From Volvox africanus (Eukaryota; Chlorophyta; Chlorophyceae; Chlamydomonadales; Volvocaceae): a stretch of DNA of 64,000 bases. Position 1 is the first letter of the stretch; every line of letters begins with the position of its first letter. Location of the stretch: positions 2,791,501 to 2,855,500 of the forward strand of contig BSDZ01000080.1 of the NCBI GenBank assembly GCA_030268105.1, written 5' to 3'. A program made the translations under genes and the position numbers. The notes below the pieces were generated by a model, which was not told the origin of the DNA, ran no database searches, and saw only the letters and a program-made list of their open reading frames with translations. Shown here in pieces: positions 34,901-48,200 of this stretch.

Positions 34901-35699
34901 TGCATTAATTCCACGGCAAGGTGCGCACCTGCCGCTCACACCTGCCGGGTCCGTCTGCTGCTGCTCTTGCTGATACCGCTCCAATGCGGCCCTCTGCTTC
35001 AGCATTAAATTTGCAATGGGAATGATGTATGAAAGAGTCTTGCCGCTGCCTGTTTCTGCAGTGATGACCACGTTGCGTCCGCGCAAGATGTGGGGAGCTG
35101 CCGATTCCTGGGGTAGCCCAGTGCATCCAGGCAAGGGACAACCAAAACATGCTGCGCCGTCATGGTACACACTTTTTGGGTTGTGGGACAGCATTGTTTG
35201 ATGGCGTGGCAGTGCCGCTGGGATACGCATATGTAGGCGGTGAAACTCCGTGGGTCGTACAGCACCCTCACAGCAATCCCACCTGCACTCTGGATGGCCG
35301 GCTGAAGCCAGACGCCGCCAGCGACTCCTCTAGAGCTTTCGATATCTCTAGTCCCGCAAAACTCTTCTGGGTATCTGAGTAAAATTTGCAGTCTGCAGGT
35401 ATTGACTCCAGCGCTGCTGCTGATACAGATCCTAAGCGGGGAAGCTTATTTATCCTTTTCTTTGCTACTGCGAAACCACGCGTTGGAACAAGCCCGCGGG
35501 TGGGCGCCGCCAGTGGGCAACTTGACATCACCTGGCCTTGTGCAGCTGGTGGACGCCATAATGTTACGAGTTGTGGTGAAACTGTTGATACTGAGAACGT
35601 ATGTGACCTATGGGTTGCGCTTGAGGCCCCTAATGATGGATGCATGGAACCCGTAAACCGTCCGAGGGCACTTATCACACGACAACAACAGCGCAACAT
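31980..35699 (-). CDS. organellar DEAD-box RNA helicase, RH22-like
   Basis: Eight exons: 35699-35283, 35107-34929, 34588-34336, 34145-34062, 33710-33593, 33268-32947, 32808-32475, 32306-31980; 677 residues. The first 90 residues or so are basic and Ser/Ala-rich without acidic clusters, a plastid or mitochondrial presequence. Then come the Q-motif region (SFAGLEISKALEES, GFSRPSRVQ), motif I AETGSGKT (156-163), motif II DEAD (292-295), motif III SAAT (384-387), motif IV LIFTAD, motif V CTDAAARGLDVQ and motif VI HRIGRTARAG (581-590). The segment QYIFSAATMP...ATWVSTELLHLSKP resembles plant RH22, a plastid helicase needed for large ribosomal subunit assembly; that role is inferred. A Pro/Cys-rich insert between domains (junction 32947/32808) looks unusual, and the start of exon 5 (33710 or 33713) is uncertain; an exon between 34062 and 33710 may be missing. 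Confidence 0.82.
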
Positions 35700-36142
35700 A
35701 AGTAACGTAACTACAATTACTTTTTACAAGATTGAGATTGTATGAGTTCTAGCTTGTCTCATTTTGCGTCCAGAATTGTGCTGTACAGTGGTTTAAACTG
35801 TTGACAGCCCGCACGCCGCTTGTTGCCAACCTTTCTTGTGTTTAGCTTTGCTGCATATTAATTCATGCCGTATTGAGTTGAGGCTAAACATGATTCGAAC
35901 GTATTAGCCGTATGTTAACTTTGACGCCGCTCAGCGGGCACGGTGACCATGTATAAGAACGTCGAGGTTAGCTACAGATAAATGCTCCTAAAAGATGTCA
36001 AATGTGAGAGAAATTTATCTAGCTACAGAGGGTGATATTCATAGAGTTGTCTGTTAACCGCATAGGCTGTTTCATTTCCTTGCCGAACGCAGTATGTAAA
36101 ACAGCAGGCGCCTGCCAAGCGCCAAAGCCTCTTGCCTAATAG
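35700..36142. promoter_or_regulatory. divergent promoter region, helicase and formin genes
   Basis: 443 AT-rich bases between the helicase ATG (-) and the first visible formin exon (+); it must hold the promoter of the helicase and probably the first formin exon. One candidate first exon is the ATG at about 35950 (MYKNVE, donor GTTAGC), but no matching acceptor phase could be proven. Confidence 0.4.
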
Positions 36143-39100
36143 CGAACGGACCGGAAAGGCATTATTTGGGTGGGTGACTGTCTACCTCCGGCACCAGTAT
36201 GCGCACTGGCACGACAGGACCTTGCTGGTGCTGATTGCAGGAGCTATGCCGTCAGGTACAGCAAAGCCAGCCAGTCCACTGGGGGCAGTAAGGGAAGCCT
36301 TACCGCTGAGTCGTCGGACCTTGGTGTGGAGCAGGACCCAGGAGCTGGGGCCACTAGCAGCACCGGCAGCGCGGCAGCAAACGGTGTTTCTCTGCCTAAC
36401 TCGGCGGCGCCTGGCGCCAGCAAGCTTACCTTAGCAACCTCCGCGCTTTCGACAGCATCCACACAGACGGATCAGGAAAATGTCGTTCCGGGCACACCAC
36501 CCACACCACCACCTCCTTGTACTGTCCCTACGAAGCTTGTGGACGCAGTGGACATGCCAACTGGGTGTGCCGCACTCAGGAGCCTGCTGCCTGGCCCGCC
36601 ACCTGCTCCGCCTCCTGTCGTGGTAAAGTACAGCAGTTCCGTGTCAGGAACGTCCGCCATCAGGGAGCTGGTGCAGGCAACTGGAAACGGGATCATGGAC
36701 GCCCTCAGCACGGGGCTAGGCACTGCCACCAAGGGACGTGGGCCAGTGAAGCCAGTGACGACGTGGCGCACCAGGTAGGGGCCACCAAGTTCACCACAGT
36801 TTACGCATCTTCCTGAACTGCATTGCACTTTTGCACTGAAAACCAGCCTGTGTGGTGCTGCATTATTAACCTTTGGCGCACGAATTGTGCCAATCGCCGC
36901 AGGAGCTACAACCGCAATATGGAGAGCGAGGTTACCCTGAAACTGAAGCTCAAGTCCTATCCTATCGTCGCAGTACAGGTGCCCAGTGCTGCAGAGGTCA
37001 TTTCTCTGGGGTTCTTCACATTAGGAATGCTCGGTCATCGTTTTATCATGCCACTGACACAAAGAAACGCCCGCAGGTTGTCTTTACTGACAGAGCGACC
37101 TTGCCCAACGTCATTCGCATCATGCATTCCGGTAGCCATAACGGGCCATTCAGGCAGCTGGGCAGCGACATGCCCCTTGCAGCCGACGGGGAGCCCCGCC
37201 TGAAGCAAATATACCTGCTTGGCGCGACGCATGTGCCGGTGCAACAGTACCTGCGAATTACATTGGTTGGGCACTTGAGCTTCCCGGCTGCAGGTGAGTG
37301 CTGGGCCGGCCGTTCCTGCACATAGCTATGTTTCATTCGGAAGTAGGTGAGCGTCTCATCATGACTTCTACATATGCAACTGGGCTGTCTGTCGTGGTAT
37401 GTTACCTGTGCAAGGCCTTATTCTTCATGCCACGGGATGCGTTCGTGCATCCAGTCAACAAGGAACAAAACGAAAGGCACTCCTGAGGTTTTCCATGGAC
37501 TTGGCATTCCTGGCAGGAGTGCACGACGTGCGCACGCTGGAGGTTCTGGTACCGAGCCCGGCATTGCCACTGTCCGTGGTGGTGCCCGGCGCCGGGAGCG
37601 CAGACACGTTGGGCACGTTGTCCCCACCTGCGCCATCCATGCGCGTCCTCCAGGGCGCGCCGCTCGTATACCGTGTCACCTCACCGCTGCCTTCCCCGCT
37701 CCAGCCTATTCTCAACGAGCGCTATACCAGCCCTGCCGTTGCTAAGGAGCTCCCCGCTCGGCCGCGCTATGAGCAGCAGACCTCTTCCGCCATAGAATCC
37801 AACCGCTCGGACGCCCGGGAAAAAGGCTGGAAGCTGCAGACGCGGTTGGTGGAAACGGCTAGCACCCGTGCGCACGCAGCAGCGCAGCTTGAGGCCCAAC
37901 AGCAGTTGCAACAAATGCAGCAGCAGCTCTACCAGCCAATAATGAAAGGACAAAGCTACCCCGCGCCCTCGGGAGGGCCGGCCCGTGCACGGGCGCATCC
38001 GGACGCTTTTTCGAGGTCTCTTATGGGGCTCGGTGGCTCGGCCGCTGCACGTCAGCCCAGCACTAGCAGCAAAGAAGCAACTATCGGATCCGGTAATATT
38101 GGAGGCATGACGAAGGAGGGTGGAGGTGGCGGCTCTATCCCGCGGCTGGGGCTGGGGCTGGGGCTGGGTAGGATACGGGCGGGCGGCACCATGCGCAAGT
38201 TCATGCAGCTCCATACTCCCATTCCAGAGGTCTCCGAAAGCAATTTGGGCACTCCTCTGGATGAAGCGAACGTGGACAGCACGGCTGCGGCGAAGTCTCG
38301 CGCCCTGAGCCTGTGTGACACCTGCGATTCCAAGCGCAGCTGCCAGGATGGCCCCCGGCCGGCCCATGATGACCTCAGTCCCTTGCGGCCCATGCCTGAT
38401 CTGGCCGGACCCTCTGACAGTTCACAGCCTGTGCAAGCACTGGTGGCGCCAATTGCAAATGCACACGGCGGCTTTCAAGCGGATTACAACACGGATGATG
38501 ACGAAGTGGTGCGCGGAAGCAGCAGCGCTCATAGCGATAGTGATGGTGGTGAAGACCAGCTGATTGAGGGGGAGGGACAGCAGCAGCAGCAGCAGCAGCA
38601 GCGACGGCAGCAGCGCTGTAATAAGGGTGCTGCGCCAGGCTGCGCTATGGTCGCTGGCAGCACGCAAGACCAGCCGATTGGTCCGGTTTTGGAGAACACA
38701 AGCAGTCCTGGCGCGGCGCAGGGTGCTGAGGGTGCTGAGGTCCCGGCGAGGGCTGAGGCTGACGAACTGATGGTCGTGCGTAAATACGCCATCTCAGCGC
38801 TTGATAAGATGCTTGGGCATACGCCGAACTCGCAACGAATCCGTTCTCGCCTCCCGTCAATGTCTCTTCCCGAAGCCATGCAGGAGTACCTACAGCGAAC
38901 GTCCTCCGGGAGATCCCTGTCGACTGGTGGGGGACCCGCTCGTGGCTCCCAGGGTGGGGCTGATGCAACGGCGCCGTCCATGAATGTTATTCTGGAAGGG
39001 ATCACACCGCGGACGGATGGGGGCATCTGCGGATTCGGCAGCACTGATGTGCAAAGCTCGGATCCCTCAGCAGACCCCGGCACTCTGGGGCCTGCATTGG

Positions 39101-42100
39101 CGGTGGCGGCGTCACTGGCGTCGGTGAGCGTCGTGACCAGTGGCGATGCGGCTGACGGAAACATACTTCCTCATCAGCTGAAGAATAATGCTCGTGGTAG
39201 CGTGGTGGTGCCTCATGCAACTGTGTCGGGACACACGGGAGCAACGGCTTTCTCTAATGTACCTTTGGCCAGGATTCCACCGCCACCGCCGCCTGGACCA
39301 CCGCCGCCACCGCCGCCGCTTGGTTCGTCGCACAAGATTAGCGGACTGCCGCCGCCGCAACCTCCACCAGGGCCGCCGCCGTCGGATGCGGGCAATGTGG
39401 TAAGACCATTGGCAGCACCACCGCCGCCGCCGCCGCCCGGGCCGCCACCACCGCCCCCTGTTTCAAGGGTATTGTCAGCGCCACCTGACAAGCATTCACA
39501 GCTACAAGCTGGGATCCCAGTGGCGCGATCCGTGTCGGCTCCGCCACCGCCACCGCCGCAAGGGCCGCCCCCTCCACCATTTATCGTCGCTCCTGCAACC
39601 AAAGCTGGGACTTCGCCGCCGCCACCGCCAGGGCCGCCGCCGCCGCCGCCGCCCATGGGCACTTATGCAACTAGGGCCGGGGCTACACCCCCGCCACCCC
39701 CGCCGGGGCCGCCGCCGCCACCTGCTATGGGCGTTCATGCGGCTGGAACGTGCGGTCCACCCCACACACAGCGGCCTGCCGGGTCGGCACGGACGCAGGC
39801 AGGACCTGTCCAGCTCCCATGCCATAAAGGAGTTGCTGGTAGGTTGCACCACGCAGCGCCGGGATCGGCTCCGCCAGCCCATGGAGCGGCCGCTGGTGCC
39901 AATACCCCGGAACAGCCCCAGCCTCTGCCGAGCAAACCTACCAGCAAGCTGCACTGGACGAAGGTACCCACGTATGCGGCAAAAAATAGCGTGTGGTCGG
40001 AGATGACGCCGCTCAAGGTAAAACTAACACGCCAAGCCGCAATTTCGCATGTTTCATTTTGCCATTGCGCCCTGCGCACGCTCCATGGAGCTGGAAAATA
40101 GGCTGAGCCGTTGAGCCGTATGTGGATTTCATTGTTCACGACTTATGTACTTATGATGATGCGTCTGCATCAGGTGGAGGTGGACTTCGCTGCGCTGGAG
40201 AACGACTTTGCTGTGGCGCTGCCTGCCAAGAACCGGGCACAGGGGAACTCAACTGTCAAACGCCAGTCCCCGACGATAACCATAACGGACCCGAAAAAAG
40301 CCCAGAACATCGCCATCCGCCTGTCCAAGTTCCGGCCACTGACCGCTGCCCAGGCAAGGCGCTGGGATTACGGCTGCACGGTTCTTGGGGCGTCTGCAAG
40401 TTTAGGATACAGCGGATAACCTAGGGAAATGGGTAATGTTAAAAAAGGGTAAAATGTTCGAACCGGGCCGTAACCTGGGCGCTGCGTGCCTCAGATCGGA
40501 AGGGTGAGCTCCAACACCCTCAAGGATTCCCCCTAATGCTCCTCCCCTGCTGCGCGCTTCCTATCCAGATCGTGCAAAAGCTGGTGCACGTCACAACTAC
40601 CGGCGAATCCCTCATGGATGAAGAGCAGCTGGAGGCCATCGTCCAGATATTCCCAACGGAGGTGCGATCGCAATTGCGTTTTACATCGTAAGCTCGCGGG
40701 TAATGCACTGCCAGCTGCCTGTCAGGGATATTGCGGTCAGTGCTACGTTCCTTCTGTCTGTCTCCCTCCTGCCGGCAAAATTGGACGCTTCGCCCCCCGC
40801 AGGAGGAGCGCAGACGGCTGGCGGAGTACAAAGGTGACCGTGCCTGCCTCAACGAAGCGGACAATTTCCTTATTGAGGTGGGTAGATCGGTACTCACCGA
40901 TGAGATCTGCATTGACACAGCAATGCGTTTTCCACTATCTTCACCTGATCCTCTAATTACCTTCCCGTGGTTAACCGTGGAACCCGTAGCTCTTGCCGGT
41001 GGCGGCGGATTTGGCACCCAAGATGCGCCTCTGCATCGCGATGACCTCCATGCCGCGCCGCCTCGAGGCGTTGTCCAAGGTACGCGCACGGAGATCCCTC
41101 TGATGCAGTGTCTTTGTCCTAACCGCGCTGCTCTTCCCACAATGTCAAAAAGTTCTCAGTGCTGGTAGCTTGATGAGCCTAACCGTCTCCCAGCCCAGCC
41201 CTTATCCACTGCCCCAGCCAGCTCTAACTAATCGTTGCCCCTGTCCGCCAACGCCTGTTGGTCTCAGGACATTGCGCTGATCTCCAGCGCCTGCTCCGAG
41301 GTGCGCAACAGCAGCCTGATGAAGCATCTGCTGAAGCTGGCGCTGGAAATTGGCAACTTCCTCAACGCGTCATCGCCTCAGGGGGCCGCGATCGGCTTCC
41401 ACTTGGAGACGCTGCTGCGCCTGCGTGACGTCAAGTCTACCAACAACAAGGGACAGACGCTGCTGCACTTTGTGGCAAGGTAACGGAGGACGGCTTTGTG
41501 CCCATGTAGTCGATGCTTTGCTGATTTGCGCACAGTCGTACTCCCCAGCATGGCGGCGTGGTGTGCTTGGGACATTGAATTTCGGTTCAACTGCCATGAT
41601 GCATCCTGGTGCGTCGGTACCCACTCCCTGGTTTCAGGCAGCAGCTGCGGCAATACCCGCACGAATCCCTCGTGGAGCAGCTGCGATCGTGCCATACAGT
41701 TAGTAAGATCAATACGTCCATGGTTATGGAGGAGTTGCGTGGGATGCGCGCTAGGCTCAAGGAGCTCTCCCATACCCGGCGGACGGTGGGCGATAACACA
41801 GCTGCGGACATGACGCCCTTCCAGGTACGCCGATTGGGGCTTGCCTCTCGTTAGTGGGGCTCCCCTCGTCCGTGCAGATGGTTGAAATAGCTAGGACCTA
41901 GTGGTAGTGCAGGCAACGCGGTACGTGTCATGTGGCTGTTGTTATTGCTGCAGGCAGCGGCGCTGCGCTTCCTGGATGATACCATGCACAGGGTTGATTC
42001 GGTGGAGGCGGCGGCCAAGGAGGCAGACGGCGCGTTCTTGCAGATTCGCGCCTACCTCAACGGTGATAACGACAAAACAGACATGACGCGCTTTTTCTAC

Positions 42101-45100
42101 GTGCTAAGCGCCTTCGCACTGGACTTGGCAAAGGCTCATGCTGAGAATGTCGAATTCGACGCACGGGTAAGCCCGTACTGGTCGTGCACAGCCCTTTCCA
42201 GCGTTATGGTAATACTTCCCCTAAGTTATGAGGAGCAATACTTCGATCGCGCAGACTCAACAACAACGTAAACCGCAAATATGTGCTTAACAGGTAGCCA
42301 GGGCAAAGCTTGCGGCGGAGAAGACGCCGATGAGCGCTTGCGCAGGAGGCGCTCGTACTGTCAGCCGAATGACGCCGGCGAGCGACCCGGGGCCCAAGGC
42401 GCGCATCCTAAATGCCGTCCGTGCCTTCAGCCGGTTGCGACCAGCGGACCGGAAGGCGCTCCTGACGGAGAAGGGTGCGCGCGACCGCATCCGCGAACAC
42501 AACATCACCCTTCGACAAAGTATCGCCCACATGCCGGCGTTGCCAATACCAATACCAATACCAGCGCCAGGTCAGCAGAGCACATCCAGCTGCGGATAAT
42601 ATCCACCTAGTTGCATCTGTCAAAGTTGTCCAAATACCGATCCGCGTGTGCATTAACCTGCTGTCGTCTATGGAAAAGTTACGAGTGCTAGCACATCACC
42701 TCTCCCTCGCTATGCTTGCCGCCGCAGGAAGTACCTCGACCACGCCGGTGTGTAAAGTGTTCACGCCGGCCACCACAGGCCCGGTGGCGAGCAATGATGT
42801 GACTGCGGCGGCGCCGGTGGCGTCAACCAGCCCCGCGCTGCCCCCTGTGGAGCAGACGCTGGCGCAGGGCTTGCAGCAGTTCAGCCGCGAGGCGCTGCTT
42901 CGCCTCAGCATGCCCTCCGACCTGCTCAAGACGGCTGTGGCACAGACACGTCTCCATGGCCCTTGGACGGGTAGCTCCGCGTCAAGGAAGTGCGGCAGGA
43001 TCCTGGGCCGGAGCCCGTCAGCCGGCAGCGGGACGCAGGGTGGGCCCGGCATCGACCGCATTCCCGAGGAAGGCCTGCCTCACATGGGGTAAGCGGAAAG
43101 CCTGGCCCGGCCTGACCTGACCTAGCCATTTGACTCGTTTTCCTGAGCTACTTTTCGATGGGGAGCGTTCGTGAGCTTACACACCATCCTTTCCTAGCTG
43201 CATTGCACAGAACAGATTGTGCCCAAAGGATCCGGAATGCGTAAGAATGCGGGAAAGCCGCGTCCCGTGTGTGCATGTATTGGTTGGTTAACTTGATGCA
43301 TTTTGGCATATATGATGTGTCAGTACACCTTCTTGTGTCATCGCAGACATACACAAGTGTGTTGCGCAGGGAAGCCGTCGGGACGTCGCCCTTGCTGCAG
43401 CGGCACCTGCCCTATCCGCACCACCGCCCAAGGGGACTTGCGCCGCCCAAGCTGGACCTGTCCAAGCTGCGCATTAGCATTACACAAGAGCTGGGAAGCA
43501 ACCGCAAGGTGGGCGTACGGCTGTCAGCAGCCCGCCCGCCGTCGCGCATCAAGACTATAATCACACCTCGGCTCAGGCCGACCCGCACGCCTCGCCTCCC
43601 GGGAGGCACCGCAGCAGGACCCAGCTGCCCGTCCCCGGCGCAACTGGTAGCCCGGGGCCTTGGAGTTGGCGTGGTTGACAACTCCGTCGCCCCTGTTGAT
43701 TCCAGCGGTGGCGGCGCTGATAGCAGCATGGTTCGGAGCCTGGCGGGAGGCTTCATTTCTCCGGGACCAGACCACGAGCTGAGCGACGACAAAGATGGGC
43801 TGGAGGACCTCGGGTAAGTGGAGTTGTGTCAATGTACACGGTACATTTTTGCACATTTGTAGCATGTTTGGGACAAAGGATGAGCGTAAGAACGGCGTCC
43901 GCGGCCTACGGGGGTTAAAGCTTGACGGGTCGAATGGACGCCATTTCTTTGTACGGGGCTGGGATGCCCAAGCCGGATTCCAAAATCAAACATTACCACT
44001 TGAGATTTAGGTTGTCAGTTGTAAAAAGCGGGGGTGTCCACCGCGAATTTATGTTGTGTGTATTTGCTCATTACATAGTTTCCAATACCACTAAAATCAT
44101 CGCCATTTGATTTCCATGCATGTTTGTGTGTATGTGTGTGTGTGTGTTGCAGCGCACTGGTGGATCAGTCCCCGCTGCCTCCCTTGGAGGAGGGCTTCTC
44201 GCCGTCGCCACAGGCGCCTGTCCGTCATTTGGAGCGGGCACTCAGCGGCACGGGGCTGTGCTCTGAGAGCCGTGCACTCGCGACCGCGATCCCACCACCG
44301 AATGCAACCATTGCTGTGGCTGCCGCAAGCGCTGCCATGCAGCCACCGCAGGTGAGCCCGCCAACTGGGAGCATGGAGCCCTCTTCGGCCGGCGCAGACG
44401 CGCATGCACCTGGGCAGTCGCAGGCCGCGCCTGATGCGACCATTCCGGGCATTACCTCCAACAATGGACCGGTACCCCTTGTGAAAGCCGCAGCGGATGA
44501 TTCGTCCTCGGCGCCACATACGAGCAGCTTCAGCGTGCAGACCGTCTCGGCGACATCGGTTGTGCGCCCAGGCGGGTACGCCAGTATGCAGCTGGCCCGC
44601 CTGTCAATGGCGCAAAAGCAGCTTGCCGTGGATGCCGCGGCGGCGGTGCAACGGCGGCGATCGACCATCGGCGGCGGATTAGCTGGAACTGCAGCGACTG
44701 CATCTTTAGCATCAGCGGCTGTGGTAGGTCAACAAGTGGCAGCGGCCCCAGCAAAGCTTGTTAACTTTTTTGACGCATCACTGACTGCCGCCAACGGGGC
44801 TGGGAAAAAACAATCTTACATAGATACCTCCTCCACTGCAACTGCAGCATTAAGAGCCGCAGTACTCGATGGCGCCCAACTGCCCGGGCCGACTTCATTA
44901 GGCCTTTCCTTCCGCTCACGGCTCACGGCCGGTGCGCGGCGGTACACCGAACCAGCGGACAAGCCTCAGCAGCCCCCCGTGATCCTGGAGACCCAGCGCC
45001 GCGCTTCCGAGGCTGGAGGCAAAGGGAGTCCCCGCACTCGCCCATCGGAGACACAGGCAGCGGCCCCTTCACAGGTGGTCAGCTTGGGGCAGAAGCGGTC

Positions 45101-47520
45101 CCGCTCGGGGGATATCTTCAGCATTCCAATGCCATCCATAGTGGACCGCAACGAGCATCCGGCACTGATGAGCGCAGGCAAGCGCCCCGCTGTGATGGAC
45201 CGCAGCATCATGCTGCCGCAGGGCTCCTGGCAGGTACCCCCGCGGCCACCTTATGATCCACACCACGACGCATCAACGTCGTCCTCGTCCAATCCGACCG
45301 TCACGCCGATCACAACCCCAGCAAAAGACGGCCCAGGTTCCAATGCCGCTCCCGTCGGCAGCAGTGACGAGGAGCCCGCGCTTAAGATTGGGACCCTTGC
45401 CATGCTTGCAAGGAGAGAGGCGGCGGCGGTGGCAGTAGCGTCAGCTGCACGGTACAACCAAACAGTTTCAGCTCCACGGCCAAGTCCGGCCCACGAGGAT
45501 CGGAGCGTGGCATCGTGTGCATCAGAAGCTGCAGCGGGCTGCACTGGTGACGACGGCAAGGGCGCGCCATCAGCGGACACCGACCCACAATGCTCGGCCT
45601 CGGCGCCACGTAACCCATGCAGGGGCGCCTGCCAAGCTGGCACCGATCCTAACGCTGAGCTGACGGGGCAAAGCAGTCGTTTGCGAGGCCCTGGCAGTGG
45701 TGCAGGGGACGGCGGCGTGACAGACAGCACCACGCCTGGGTGCCAGGAGACAACGGTCGCGGCGGGTCCACAACCCCATCAACTACGACAGCAGCCGCAG
45801 CGGTACCAGGACCTCCACGGGCCAAGCAGGCTGCGCCTGGCTGCGGCACCTCACGCCCAGCCGGAGCTTCAGGACGCTATGCAGGACTGCATGCAGAAGG
45901 TGCAGTGCCAAGGGGACGTGCTTGAGCCGACAGCTGCATCATTTTTCGACCGCCTCCAGCAGCAAAAGGACTTTATGCCGCTTCAGGTGCAGCTCCGGGC
46001 ACGGGCGGCAACCCACGGCGGTGCAACAGGCGGCGGACTCGAACAATTCGTTAGAGTCGCGCTAAAGGGTAGCCAGGGGAGCGGTCCAACCGGGGGCACG
46101 ACTGGTGCTGATGCACGGCCCGTGGAGCTGCACGATGGCACCCGGCTGGGCGTTGGGAACCAAGGCAGCCTAACGGCACGAGAGGGACGACAGCAGCAGG
46201 AGCATATGTCCCAGCAAGCGCTAGCGTCCGCTCGGTCAGATCCAGGTAAACGTTGTCCTAATTAGTTGTGGCGAGCCTGCCTCATTTCGCTTCTGCAGGC
46301 TGAAGGATTGCATGGCAACGGGAAGACAGGGACGGCCTTTATGGATGGAGAGAAAAGAAATGCAGCATTTGCATATTGCCGTTTCCGGCTGCGCGTTTAC
46401 GCCTACTCATGCCGTATTGTTCCGTGCCGTGCACAGGAGCGCCTCCGGTGGGAGATGAAGCTGTCGGGGCCATGGAGGGACACTTTGCCGGCGCTGGCGG
46501 ACAGGGACCTGCAGACCTGACATCAGCGAACCTCATTACGCCACTGCGGGAGATCAACGCATTGGCGGGTGCGGTCAAAGTGATTGGGCCCCTGCAACGT
46601 GGACTGATGCGGGGCCCGACGGGTCAGCCAGGTAACACGGTCACACGGTCACACCGGCACGGCGCTCCTTCTCAGCATCAGGAGTGTTTTTTGTGAACAT
46701 GTTCATGTTTTCAGTTCTTTGACGCATTGTTGGAGTTGTACTGGTAAAACAACTGGTCGTGAAACTGCGCCATTCCCATGTGTGCAATGTTTGTTCTAAA
46801 TCGAATGCATCGCTTCCCGGACATTGACACTATCTCCCTTGCTGAATGCCCGGTGACACCCCAGCTGACGGGCAAGCAGCAGGGAACTTCGTCGGACCAC
46901 TTGCATACAACTTAGCGGCGCAGCGCGCGCGGCAAGTGCCCGCCACGATCGTCCGCAGCAGCTGGGGCGAGGCGCCCTCTCCCGCTGTGGCCTGGCAGGC
47001 GATCAACTCCGCCGACTGGGATGCTGGCAGCGGCGATGATCTGTCCGACCAGGCTGTTGACCCAACGGCTTACCTGCATCAACAGTACTCCCAGCACGAA
47101 CAGCAACCATCCTATAACCAATCTTGTGATGTCTTCTGGCCCTTGTATCCGGACATGCGTATTGCATGGGTTTCGGGTGGCCGAAGGGAGAGGGGCATGG
47201 CGGATCGAGGGTCTCCCGCCGGGGATACGGAAGCCCACGTCACATATACTGTGTCGGCCACCACCCCCCTATCCGATGTGGTCAAGCCGGCGCCGCGTCC
47301 GAGGAGGACGACCGCGCATGATGTACCGGTGCTTGCAGCCAGAGATGCTGCCATGGCGGCTATGTCGCTTCGGGCACGCCAACGACGAGCCACCGTAGAA
47401 GTCGTGGGCGGCAGCATTACCAGCCTCACCAGCAGCTCGACAGGTGCTCCTGGGCTGGCGGACGTGGCGGGGGAGCTGGGTACGGGGGAGCTGGGTATGC
47501 AGCCGTACGAGCCGAAGTAG
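36143..47520 (+). CDS. giant FH1-FH2 formin
   Basis: Seventeen exons: 36143-36774 (left edge uncertain), 36903-36978, 37077-37293, 37463-40017, 40174-40353, 40569-40661, 40803-40877, 41023-41079, 41268-41479, 41638-41824, 41954-42166, 42294-42570, 42728-43088, 43370-43813, 44153-46245, 46437-46631, 46865-47520; about 2,830 residues. Formins nucleate and elongate actin filaments. An unrecognised beta-rich module lies at about 205-330 (VTLKLKLKSYP, IYLLGATHVPVQQYLRIT). A long disordered stretch with polyglutamine leads to the FH1 domain (about 900-1060): several PPPPPPGPPPPPP blocks, the profilin-actin binding tracts. FH2 spans about 1128-1495: LHWTKVPTY, KAQNIAIRLSKF, ALEIGNFLNA, HLETLLRLRDVKSTNNKGQT, LLHFVAR. 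A disordered tail of about 1,300 residues follows. The intron after 40353 has a GC donor. No ATG opens the first exon, so an upstream exon is missing. Chlamydomonas has a large formin, FOR1, needed for the mating tubule; orthology is not shown. Confidence 0.88.
38578..38601. repeat. CAG repeat encoding polyglutamine in the formin
   Basis: Eight consecutive CAG codons in frame (Gln8), within the disordered region before FH1. Confidence 0.85.
39280..39735 (+). repeat. FH1 polyproline-coding repeats (CCN)n
   Basis: At least six blocks of CCG/CCA/CCT runs, each coding 5-8 prolines broken by a single Gly (PPPPPPGPPPP pattern) and spaced by 15-35 residues. This is the FH1 domain of the formin, part of its coding sequence. 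Antisense it yields a glycine-rich open frame with no meaning. Confidence 0.85.
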
Positions 47521-48195
47521 GGACCAAGGGAACAAAGGGGAGCATGGTGCAGGACGGAAGGGATTGTAGCGGGGCGGCGCCAAAGCGGATAGTTACATGG
47601 CCACTATGTGTGCAGTTTCGGACATGTTCGACGATACTCGTCACTCCTGACGTCACGGGCTTGGGCGGATGCGGTTTTCAGCAGCGTGGGCCATGGAGTG
47701 GGCTTTTCCATAGACCGTACTTGCCTTTATACTTATCCAGTGCTTGACTTGTTTAAGGAGACCGCAGTAGAACCTGAGTTGACTGTTGGGTCTATGCTAC
47801 CGGAGTTGAACGCTTGGTCAGGAATAATATGTTATGGCCACGCCCCAACTGGACCGCATAGGCCCCTTGCGTCCTGTGTGGCCTGGGTATGCTTCACATT
47901 GAAACGCACGACTGTGAGAGAGTTGTTAAAAGTAACGTACGGGGGAATGGCGCCTCGGGTCAAAGCTCAGGTGACCTCATGTGTAGAAGTGAGTGTGCGT
48001 GGCCGGGCACTGCAGAGCTGCAAAGCTGCAGCGGAATGGATAGAACAGTTGCGGTGTTGAAGAACGGCCGCATAGCGGTACAAATACTGGTGGGGGGGGA
48101 CGCTAGATATATCATGGCTGTGGCATCGGGTGGCGTCAGACCGATAGGTGAGGTGCTGTTGAAGGCCATGGGACCTGTAGCGATGCAGCCCAAGG

Positions 48196-48200
48196 TGTAA
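48196..48200 (+). terminator. TGTAA polyadenylation signal, formin gene
   Basis: First plus-strand TGTAA after the formin stop, 676 bases downstream. Motif and position only. Confidence 0.35.

Noticed and set aside
39213..39662. 149-codon glycine-rich frame on the minus strand
   Set aside because: It is the antisense of the polyproline-coding FH1 repeats; GGN/CCN repeats are open in several frames.
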